A DNA stretch of 64,000 nucleotides from Pithys albifrons albifrons (Eukaryota > Chordata > Aves > Passeriformes > Thamnophilidae), in contig NC_092464.1 in assembly GCF_047495875.1 (NCBI RefSeq), forward strand, positions 25,886,865 through 25,950,864, in the 5' to 3' direction. The translations under genes were made by a program, and so were the position numbers. This document shows positions 13,801-30,300 of the stretch, piece by piece. Below the pieces are notes generated by a model that saw only the letters and a list, made by a program, of their open reading frames with translations, was not told the DNA's origin and made no database searches. Numbering within the stretch: position 1 is the stretch's first letter; each line of letters starts with the position of its first letter.

Positions 13801-16800
13801 TAAAGGGTTCCAGCTTACCCTAACGAATTCCAGAAAGTCTGAGCGTTTATTATGAAGCCAGTGTAGGAAGGATTTGAGAAAAGCACAAAGCATAGTGTAG
13901 TAAGAGAACTGGGGAGATGCAGAGCACAGATATAGCCTGAAAAGGCTGGAAGGTGAACTGGAAGGGGAGGTGGGGGCATTTGGAAGCTCATTAAATGAGG
14001 ACTTATCATCTGATTTATGTAAATAACTTCAAATGCCTTCATTTATTAAAAGTATTAAGCTGCATTACTGTTTGCCTTTGGTCCCCTAATTTGGTTGCTA
14101 ATGTCTAAAACAACTGGTGAAATTAATTTGAAATTAATGTTCCTATATAATTACTTAATGAATCTCACATTTGCTGCCCTTAGTTCTGAGATGACAAAGA
14201 ATCTCACGTGCCATGTGTAAGAGATTGGAATACTGACTGTGATTTTTAAATGGTTGCTAAATTATAGTTTGCAAATATTTTACATTTAGATCATACACTT
14301 TGTCTTGAAGGATCTCACTGTGTTTGAAATGTTACATAACATCTATTCTTTAGTAAAAATTCCATCACAAAAACTTTCTGGGCATCAATCTTCCTACTTC
14401 CCTGCATGCCTTGAAATTAAAGCAAATTTAGCTCTGTCATTATGCAAACACAAAATCATACCTGCATTAAAAGATTATTATTAGGGCTGTAAAGTCAGAC
14501 AGTTAAAAGATAAGAAATGCTGGAACTGTAACTCTGTGCAATATAAATTCCTTTTTCCATATATATGTATTCTCATAGTCTTGAATTTTATGACCATGTG
14601 TTTTCTTATATGCACCCCCTCCCTCATGGGACTTACTAATACTTGTTGGTGTTCAAGAAAAAACAGGATAAGAAAAAATAAGGTTCAAGAAAAAGCTAGC
14701 AGGGAAAGGCACCACTTGTGGAGTCCTTGCCTCATTCCTTACAAAAGCTACAAAGGTTGTAATGTGTGTTCCTCCTTTTCTGGGTGGCTGACTTGGTACC
14801 CCATAAATCCTGATCAGCAGAAATGCTGAATATGCACAGCAGTAACCAAAGCTAAAGAAATATTTGAATGTGCAGAATGTTTCACATACAACCAAACCTA
14901 GTGAAAGATGAGGTCCTCGGGTCTCGCACTGAGCATTTAAAATTATTGTACACTTCAAAAGGGGAAAACACTTCCCCCTCTCCCAGGGACAGTGGAAAAT
15001 GTATTAAGAGCATTTGCAGAACACATGGACCACTGTGGTATGGTACCCATGCTTACTTGTTCTTTACAGCAAAGTGTGGACACTGCACAGGAAGCAGGGG
15101 ACACATGGTGACTCAGGAGCAGAACGTATGTGGGGAAGCTGTTGGTGCTGTTGTGCAAGGTAGCAGAGGGAGTCAGGGGCCAGATGGGAAAACAGAAAGA
15201 ATATTCTGGAACAAATGAGTTCAACTGAAGGCTTTACAGACAGCCTTACTTTGGACTGCTCACCATTTTTTCTACTTATCTGTGATTTTTTAGTTAAGGC
15301 GTGTATGGCTTCTTAAGGATCAAGGCAAAAAGAGAGCACCAATTTCATTGGCAATCAGGAACCTTCCAGAGCTTTCCTCCAAGTCAGCTGAACAGTGTTT
15401 TGTCTTGAAACATCCTCAGGATCTAAGTGAGAGCAAGTCAACGTTCCCCACACTGCAAAACACCCTTTCCTTCGTGTGGAGGAGAGCTGTAGACATGTGC
15501 CACTTACCCCAGCTTGGCTCAGACCGAGGATACTGGCCAAGAGTCCCATGGCTTGGCTGACAGGATAGGTCCCCAAACACAGGGTAACATCAACCTAAAT
15601 CTCCTTCCCACAACAGGGAACAGAGACTACCCAGCAGTCCACACCCAACCATCACCATGTTCACACCTCCACCTCCTACTTTCTTAACTAGAAAGCCCAA
15701 TGCCTCCTTTGCTCAGATCTTTGCCAAATTTCTCTCTCCACCACATTCCCACCCTTGCTAGGCTGCAGAACTTCCCAAATGCCTGTCCTCTGTCCTCCCT
15801 CACACCCCCAAACCTCCAAGAAAGACCAAAGGAAACCCTTCCTAGCATGGCCAATCTAAAAAACTCAAGCAAATTCCATCCAAATGGGAAGATCAGTTCC
15901 GTCTCAACTTGAATAGGAGACGCATTAGGGTGAATTGCTACAGTGACATACTGGCCAACCACCTCAACTTCCTTCTAGAAAACCAGGTTTCAGATCATAA
16001 CGCAGCAGCTAAGGGCTATTACTGTAAGAGTGCAGAGCCATCAGGCTACCTCAGCCTAAGCTTTCCTTTCAATTATGCTTTGGTGAAAAAAAAAAAAAAA
16101 AAAGAAAAAAACTAACACAACTCTGGCTCAGCAAAAACAAAAATTTCTTGAAGTAAAGATGCTTTTCCACCTTCATTGCTGCTACCAATTGGTGAGACAG
16201 GGCTGCTTTAGTCAGGTTTCCAGAATCCTGTAATGGAAAGCCGCTGTCTCTATCCAGCTTGCACCAGACATCTTCTTTACTGTGTCATCTTCTTTTGGTC
16301 TCTTGCATTACACAGCTTTCCAGTACCAATGTGTTCATAACACCAGCAATCCCACAACTGTACTTAACTGTACTTAACATACTTTTTTCTTAAACTCCCA
16401 ACACTAACCTGAGGAAGTTTGCATTGCTATTTGCCACTCAATACACAAGACTTTTCATTTGCTACTTGTCAAAATACGAACTCCAGGACTTTGTATTCCA
16501 CTGAGTTGGGTTCCATGAGCCTCACATTTCAATGTGAACTTAAATAACTCCAGGGCACGACTGCTTGAAAGGGCATCCCTTTCTTTTCCCAAGCAGCACT
16601 GAACTGGACAACCTGTCAGCATTCACCACCATCTGAAACACTGTTTTGCAGAGCCATTCAGATGGCAAGGGAAGGTCTCAGTTTTTACAGTTATCTTCAG
16701 AAAGCAGGGTGGGTCATGGTGAATCTTGCCTCCACCACAAATATAGCACCACCCAATAATCTGGGGTAAGGGAAACCTCCTAGCATTTTGCATTAATAAA

Positions 16801-17560
16801 TGCCATTATAACATAAAAGACTCAGTTATTTAGTTAAGGTTAAAGCATTTAATATCGTAACTGCATGTGCATCATCTAATACCTTTACTCTGAAGGCTCA
16901 CTTAAAATAGTCTCTAGTGAAGTGCTGAAAAACCAAGCAGCTAATTCAAATTCCATGAGAGTGTAACTACAGTTGCCCCTTTAATAAAAAAAAATTTGGA
17001 GTCATCACTGCATCTTTCTATGTCTTTGCATACGTCAGCTCTAACAGCTCCTTTGGGGAAGATTCGTAGAAGAGGTCATAGTTTTCTAATTTTGATCTTG
17101 TTTCCCAGTTCAGAGAGTAATCTAATCCAGTTACTACTGCCCTGTCTATCTGGCAACTATTTATTGGCATCCATGAAACAAGTAGGAAGTTTGATTTCCG
17201 TTCTCAGCAGGTTGTGTGATACAGATGAACTGCTGTAACTGCCAAATTGGAGGCAAGTAATTATGAAATAAAATGTTGAGGCAAAACAAGCTTTATCACT
17301 CCCTAAAATTGTTTTCTATCCCTGTTGCATTTTAATTGGAATACACCAGTACTTTATTTCTTTTCAACGTCTCCACATTCCCAATCACAGAAATGTTCAT
17401 TAGTCTTAATTCTTGTTACATGTATTTAGTTCCCCACTACAGGAGCTGGTGCAAGACCATCAGCCACTGACAGATCATTACTGGCACTGGAGACAAGTCT
17501 GATAATTCCATCACACAAGGCATTTCAGAACCAAAATACAAGGTACCAGGTGAGTAGAGG
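10838..17560. other. Intergenic 3' flank of SEM1
   Basis: No gene recognised. The AT-rich block at about 13975-14200 has homeodomain-type motifs in a spaced direct repeat and looks like a possible conserved non-coding element. The pyrimidine-rich stretch at about 15590-15800 is low-complexity only. Overlapping frames of 90-136 codons near 13270-13680 and 14650-15220 carry no family signal. Confidence 0.6.
16086..16111. repeat. A-rich tract (A18 G A7)
   Basis: A homopolymer interrupted by one G. The upstream sequence shows no poly(A) signal or recognisable retrocopy, so it is listed as a simple repeat. Confidence 0.9.
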
Positions 17561-17591
17561 TTGAATGTGTGACTAGGCTAAGATTAAAAAC

Positions 17592-17597
17592 TTTATT
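17592..17597 (-). terminator. SEM1: SEM1 polyadenylation signal AATAAA
   Basis: AATAAA on the minus strand, about 130 nt after the SEM1 stop codon and the first such hexamer downstream of it. Cleavage would be expected roughly 10-30 nt further on (about 17565-17582). This implies a short 3' UTR, which fits the short SEM1 mRNA known in mammals. Confidence 0.7.
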
Positions 17598-17727
17598 TTT
17601 TATACAAAACAATAATAAATTCAAGCAGATAATGAACTGCGTCTTCTCATTTTCCACCTTTTCTTCTTCTCCTCTCAGTACAGTCTATCCATAGCTCAAC
17701 ATTAAACCACTCCAGATTCTGCAAAAA

Positions 17728-23746
<6,019 letters not shown>

Positions 23747-23828
23747 TCAACTGTCTGCTTTTTGTCCTTAAGCTATAACCCGTGGTGTTGGGATTTTTTT
23801 CCCTTCTGGCATTTAAGTAGTGTTCCAA

Positions 23829-24059
23829 AACGCCAGAAGAGGTTTAGGGTGGACATTAGGAGGAATTTCTTCACAGAAAGGGTGATTAGACTTTGGAGTG
23901 GAGTGCCCAGAGAGGGGGTGGATCAGCGTCCCTGGAGGTGTGTGGGGACAGTCTGGATGTGGATGAGCTGTGCTCTCCTTGGCATGGTGGTGCTCGGTCA
24001 GAGGTTGGGCTCGATTATCTCATACGTCTTTTCTGACCTAATTGGCTCCGATTCTGTGA
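23829..24059 (+). mobile_element. CR1 LINE 3' fragment next to SEM1 promoter
   Basis: A 5'-truncated, diverged CR1 3' end. It reads in order: the GGTTTAG..GGACATTAGG segment, the TTTCTTCACAGAAAGGGTG segment, a TCCCTGGAGGTG segment, a TTGGGCTCGATTATCTCA segment, and a terminal ATTCTGTG. This is the canonical order of the avian CR1 tail on the plus strand. It lies about 130 bp beyond the GC-rich promoter block and about 350 bp upstream of the SEM1 ATG. No reverse-transcriptase coding sequence remains. Confidence 0.9.
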
Positions 24060-26208
24060 AAACTTACATCCAATTTGCTATCTTTCAAATTCCTTGTCCA
24101 TCATATCAGAGAAACAAGGAAGCAGCTTGAAAGGGAGGTTATGACTAAGATGTTACATGAGAAATAGAAATGCTGCAGGGTTTTATTATTTCAAAGTGTA
24201 TTCCTTTCACTTAAATCTAGATTCTGTTGATGATTTTAACAAAGGCAAAGTTCAGTGCTTACCAGCCCAAACAAGTCTGTCTGCATGGCAGTTCTGTGGC
24301 TTCTCTCCCAGCAAGCACCTTACAGGGCTGCTGGTTTGGTGGAGGGGCTGAGACTTTTTCCCTTGCTCTGTGAGAAGCTGATTCATAAGGCAATGACTTA
24401 CACATCCAGCTTATACCGTGTCCTAGATTTAACATCGGGGAAACAGTGTACAAAACACTGGTGTGGGAATTCATATATCTTTGAGTTCCAGCCCAGTGTA
24501 AGCATGTTCTGGAGTGCAGCCACAGTTAAGGCGAGGTGGGAAATGAGCTCTACTGCTGGGTGAAAGGTCTAATCAAGTGGTCACATTTCAGCTTTTTGTG
24601 GCAGAAGAACTGAGTGATTACTGTGAAAATTACAAAAACTTAATAAATCAGTAGGTGGAATCTAGTTATAATTTAGCTGGGATTTTTAGCAAACTGTGCA
24701 TTTTGGAATAATAGATATATTGCTTTAAGAGATCACAAGATAAAACCATAAAGTGCATGGGGTCTGTCATATCAATAGCTTGCAAAGATCCATGATCATG
24801 CAGTTGCTAAGGCTCATATTCAAACGCTCTAATTTTTGCCTAACGTACAACTAAACTAAACTATGGAGTTTGGAGCACATGGCGGAATAGTGAGATTCTC
24901 AACTGCCCCTAGATTATCCAAGAAAAAAATGTGATTTTGAAACTCCTATGGACAAGTAGCCTCAAGTATCACTGAAGCAGGAAGCAGTTTGATCTTGTTT
25001 TAAAGACTTTCACTAAGAATCTGCCGTAGAGAAAAGATATACCAGTCCTTTCCATCCCCTTTTTCTCTTCCTTCTTCCTCAAACCAAGCTTCTGGTGAGG
25101 AAGCTCTGGGATGCAAGTAGAAAGAAGAATCTGTATTTCTTAAGGGCATAAGGCCAGCCACTGCATAGTGAAACAAGGAAAATCATGGGGTCCTGAAGCA
25201 GTATCTTACTGATGTAGAGACTGACTAGAATCAGTCTCAGATTTGAGGTGTCCTCTGCATTTCTCATCTATGGAGCTGAGTATTCCCATATCACTAGTAA
25301 GCCAAATTTAATCTTGTGCTGCCACAAAAATCTATAGTGTTAAATTCCCCTCCTTTTATTATTAATCTCAAAATTTCTGATGCTTCTTTTAAATCTGTGG
25401 TTTATGGAGTTTTGTCATTAAGTAAAGAGCTTAGCTCTTGCTTAAAGAGGAGAAAAATAAGTTTCTGGCCCAAGCATATAGAAATTAGCTTGGAAATATG
25501 AACAAAAGGTGTTTCAGATTTACTTATTTTTTAAAAAATAAATATTCTAAATTCATTGTTTTAAATCCAGTTCCACAGATTTTGGAAGCCTGGAATTTCG
25601 TTAATTTATCTAGCATTTTTAGCAGTTGAATGCATGGACCCAGACCTCACTGTAATTCCCCAAAGCCTTTAACTCTGTGCTAGGGAGGTCCCAAAGAACA
25701 CAGGGATCTGCCATGCTGTGTTTCTCTCATCAAGGTCAGCCCATCCTACGTTATCTGCAGGAGCTGATCTACAGACCAGTCTCCAAGCCAGCCTACTAGA
25801 CCTTGCAGGAAGAAATTCCTGGTGGGCAACACACCAGGCTTACCTTCAGATTTTGACTGTGTCCAAGTTGAATTTGATGTGGTGTCAGTGCCAAATGCGA
25901 CAGCCACAAGGCTGTTTGCTGGTTATTTGGGGATCAATCTTTTTCTCTCTTCCAAAGTACATTCAGATATTTTCCCTCATGGTGAAGTAGATTTGACAAG
26001 TAAGTAACTCTGTCTGCAACATCAAATAGCCTATCAAGAAGAAACTCTCATGGCAATCGGGAGAGGGAGAGGACATACAGTATCCCAGATGTATGCTCTT
26101 AACAACCAAACTGTACAGTAAACAAAGAGAAAGAACTTATTCCTCTGCAGTTAGTTGGTAGTTGGTAGAAAACACTGGTTTTAGGGTCAGTCTTGTGACT
26201 GTGTGTCC
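24060..26208. other. Intergenic, nothing recognised
   Basis: Lies between the promoter-proximal CR1 fragment and the 5S/LTR composite. Only short frames without domain signatures are present, and I see no RNA gene. Confidence 0.65.
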
Positions 26209-26482
26209 TAGTTACAGTAACTGGGGCCAGTTTATTGCTGTGTGGGTGTAACAAAAATGGTGTATTCTACCCTCTCTATGTTGTATTGTATGGCTTAGCT
26301 TCGCGGATGAAGATTTGGGAAGGGCTCTACCCACATGGGTGTGCCCTTTGAGCCTGCACACGGGATTTTTTAGGTGAGGTACAGCGTGCACGAAACTGGC
26401 CCCACCATTGAACTCCTAAGATTCATCTGCCATGGCCAAGTGAGCTTGGATGGTGACGGTGAAGTCCTCGGGATTAGAACTT
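26209..26482. repeat. Unassigned block adjoining the 5S pseudogene, possible LTR 5' part
   Basis: Starts with TGTGTCCTAGTT, similar to avian LTR 5' ends, and continues without a break into the 5S-like segment. It contains CpG dinucleotides (GCTTCGCGGATG, GTGCACGAAAC, GACGG) that are otherwise rare outside the SEM1 island, which suggests a relatively recent arrival. I do not recognise the family with certainty. Confidence 0.35.
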
Positions 26483-26590
26483 ACAGCCCCCGGTATTCCC
26501 AGGAGGTCTCCCATCCAAGGTACTAACCAGGGCTGACCCTGCTGAGCTTCTGCGATCTGACGGGATCAGGCATCAGGATGGCATTTAACT
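26483..26590 (-). pseudogene. 5S rRNA pseudogene
   Basis: The minus strand reads as vertebrate 5S rRNA with scattered changes. It has the box A/IE-like stretch around GCTCAGCAGGGTCAGCCC, then TGGTTAGTACCTTGGATGGGA, and the 3' end CTGGGAATACCGGGGGCTGTAA. There is an extra base in TAGTACCTTGG and a run of differences in the first 20-25 nt, so the 5' arm is damaged and the terminal helix cannot form properly. The 3' end is not followed by a clean T-run terminator. I therefore call it a pseudogene or a 5S-derived piece of a repeat, not a functional 5S gene. Confidence 0.85.
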
Positions 26591-26864
26591 GCGGTTCTTC
26601 TCTGTAATTTCTGATGAATTGTTAATAATGGACCATTTCCAGCAGCTTCCTAGAGCACACCTGACCCCTCAGGCCACAAGCTGGGTGTTAAAGAACCCTG
26701 TGAGGCACAGGAATGTTTCTGTTCTTACACAATGTCTCAGACATGATAACTCCCCTCAGGGATAGCATTAGTACCTTTCACTCAGCCTGGGGGATCATGT
26801 CTTCTAATGGGCCATAAGAAACTGGCACAATAGGCATTGCAACGACCTAGACCTTCAAAGATTC

Positions 26865-27309
26865 CAAAAATATCCCATGACTCACAGAGTAAATCACCCA
26901 TTATGAAACTCCCCACCCTGGGAGCGGTACTGGGCATTCCCACCTGAACCTAAGCATATATAATCTTTGGGTTTTGGAACTTCTGGTACCACTTGTCTCA
27001 TGCAGATGACCAGAACCTCAACAGGACTGTGACTGCTACTCTCAACAAGACCGTGACTATCATCCGTACCAACAGTTTTTCCTTTCCTTTTGATTTGTAC
27101 TCGGGGACCATGTGGCACTTAACACAGAGGCTAATGAACACTGTTTATTTGTGCCCCAGGGTGCTGGATTATACACCTGGTTTCTGTGTGTTAAACCAAG
27201 TTTTTCTCTGTATCATTGTATTTATTGTGATGTTTTTAGTAAATTGTAATTCTGGCTTGTAGTGTCTCTTGAGTCTAGTTCATTTCTCCTGCTGGTTTAC
27301 CTCTTAGCA
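26865..27309 (+). mobile_element. Endogenous-retrovirus-type LTR, copy B
   Basis: The second member of the family seen at 10400-10837, in the same orientation. It shares the ATATAATCTTTGGG box, the pyrimidine-rich middle, and the TCTCTGTATCA..GTATTTATTGTGAT and CTCTTGAGTC..TTCATTTCTCCTG blocks. The final AAACCAGCACA has decayed (…CTCTTAGCA). The element may begin much further left, at the TGTGTCCTAGTT sequence near 26209, which resembles an avian LTR 5' end. In that case the 5S-like block lies inside it. No coding remnants of a retrovirus were found. Confidence 0.65.
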
Positions 27310-30300
27310 GAGGCATGGTATTGAATCATATTTTCTTAAGGTTTCTTACTGGCCTTCTTAGGTAGCTTCCTAATTAGCCAGTAGGCTTCCATATCCCACA
27401 CTCCACTGCCCCCAGGAACTTGTAAGGAAATTACATTTTTTCACCAAGAAAAATGTCTTTGAATTCCACAAAGCATCACAGTACGTAAAAATGTAGTGAT
27501 GCAATTTATAATATTCAAGCCTTTTTGTGGACCCAGTGCCATGGAATAGTTTTAATTCTTTAAATAAAAGAGGATAAAGATTCAGCTGTCCAGCATAGAT
27601 TTTCCAATGTGGAAAGATACTTGATAGTTTAGAGGAAAGTGTCAAAGGACAAGTATGATTTGATAGTTTCTGGGTGGGCCATAAAGAATAAGCGTTGCCT
27701 TTCAGCATCTACCCTATGCAGTAAGAGTGGGGGATGACCTTGGATACCAATAAAGAGCATACTGCCACTGATTTTTCTTTTATCTTTCCCCTATGGCAAT
27801 TCCAAGAATAGCGGCAACCTTTACAATCACCAAGCCTGTATCTCACATGAACAGAAAACACACAGAGCAAGGAATAGTCTTGATCAAATTAGGGAAGGCA
27901 CTTCCTACATTCCCAAAACTGCAAAAGAGATCTGCTTTCTTGGGGTTGCAGCCCCTGCACAGCACATCAGCTACATGCTGAATAGTTTGGTTTTCCAGGA
28001 TCAACAGCCCGACATTATTTGGTGCTTCGGCAGAAAGATCTACATGCCTCTATTCCATGGAAATTAAAGGAAAAAATTCCTATAGGTTTCAGTGGTTTGG
28101 GATATTACTGTCTCTATTAAAACCTTAACTTCAATATACCCTTAACTGGTAGCATGTTTGAAATAATTGAACAAGACAATCCTGAGTAACTCATCAGTAC
28201 ATCTATTATTCTTTCCAGGGCTACACGGCAGCTATTTACTCAACATGATTTGTTTTAATTTTTTTATTCAGCATGTTTTATGCATTAGTATCAGAAAAGC
28301 CTGTCTTTCTCTTGGCAAATGTTACTGCAAGTTGTCTAGCAGGAAGGTGGATTATGTAGATTTATTTATTCAGAGTGTAATTTGCATAAATGGAAAATGG
28401 AAATTGAGCAAGTTTTTTTCTGAATTAGAGCTTTTTTTTCCCTTCAAGGTGAAACAAAAAAGGTGTGTAGTACAGTTGTTCAAATTTCCAGATTTTTTTT
28501 TTAGGGGGACCATTTGTCATTTTGATGGCTGGGCCCATTTTCTTTGACTTGGATGCTTTAACGTCTGAAAGCATATTCTGAGGATAAGATTAAAAAGAGG
28601 AAATAGAACAAATTGGAAATTAATTTGCTTATAAACAGTTAAAGGTGCCCTGTTGAAAAAAATCTCAGAGCCATGTTAAGTATTTTAGATACACTGTGTA
28701 AACTGCTGGTTTCAGAGGTCTGCATGGTTCCAGGCTACCAAACAGTGCCTGTTCAGAGAAATCCTGTGCTGCAGAGAAAATTGGCACTGTATGTATTTGA
28801 TCCAGCTGGCCTCATCAATACTACATAAAATCCGTGTGCACAGACCTACATCTGTTCACCCACCAGCTCAGGCACTTATGTCTCAGACCAGTAGTGCCTA
28901 CAAAGCTTATCTGGATGGGACAGGGACTGTCTTATGGTCCAGGCTGTTAGATATCCAGGAATGCACCTAATTCCTGAAAAAAAAAAACCCACAGGAAAGG
29001 TTATTACCATTGTTACCATTCAGAATGTGTGAATTAATGTGCAGAACAAAGTATCCTGTGCCATGCAGCATATTGGGCAGGCCGAGAGCTGATTAATGCA
29101 TCCTGAGAATCCCATCAGAGATAGTGTTCTGTGTCTCAGTGCTGCATTTCATGCTGGAGTTTTTTGGATTAAATTGAAGAAAAAAAAAGCATATCCTACA
29201 TTTGGTGCATCTGGAGGTTAGGAACAGATTGCCCTGTTTCTTTCAATAGCTCTGTGCCGCTCTGGATCGATGGCATTATTCCTGAGGTCAGTGCCTGTGC
29301 TACTATTTATTTATTCATGTCTGCAAAGGTTCTCTTGTTCTCTCTGGCTGCTCCATCATTCACCAGAACCTCCTGGTAGCCCACCCTGCTCCCACAGCCC
29401 ATCCCTTCTCACAGTTGATCGTCACTGAGGTCAGGGTGCAATTAGGTGGCTGCAGATCATAAGGAATATTAATCACAAGGAACACTCAGATGTTGCTTTA
29501 CAGATTTCCTTATGTGAAATACACTGTGGCAAGCTATCAGGTTACCAATGACTGAAATAGAAACAGTTCTCTCTTTATCCTTGACAGTCAAAAGATTTTC
29601 ACTTGATCTAAAGGCAGCTGGGCAGTATTGCTACAAAGCTCTAGCTGTGTGTCATTGTAACAGGGGAAATAATGTTTGTTCACTTCTGCTCTCTTCCTCT
29701 GTCTAATTGTTCTATTGTCTTTCTGTTTTCTGTCCACATTTGAGCTGACAAAATATCTCCTTGGGTTTAGCTCTCTAGCCAAAACTTAACGAGCTCCTAA
29801 TCAAGAACTAACACCAGCAGACTATTTCCTGCCTTTGTTTACCATTCCTGGTATCATCTTTCTTCTCCTCTCAGTCCATCATTGCAGATTTTCAGCATTA
29901 TTTTCCTTTGACTCTTCCTCTGTATAGGGTTCAGGAAGTTTCCTAAATACTGTTCCCCTTTCATATTCTGGCCTCCTAGCTCTACATTCTGGAAGAGTAC
30001 CAGATGCATCCAGAACCAAATTTTACAAAGACAAGTAATCGTGGGATAACTGTACATTTCATGTACCTGCATCAGCAGAATGTTTATTGTTGAACCCTGA
30101 TGCAAATTGTATAGATGTTTTGAACATATAAGGGGTAATCACAATGTAGTTTGGCACTAGGTACTGGTCACCATGACTTGCATTTCCATGCAAGTATGAG
30201 AACTGTCAGGGTACAATTCAGTTGCCTTAACGAAGGTTTCTAAGGTCACTTGAGATGCCCTAAAACACAGGGCTGCCTGATGTAATCTGGGAAACCCTAG

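Noticed and set aside
16086..16111. A-tract as the tail of a plus-strand retrocopy
   Set aside because: The preceding 400 bp contain no poly(A) signal and no coding match that I can recognise.
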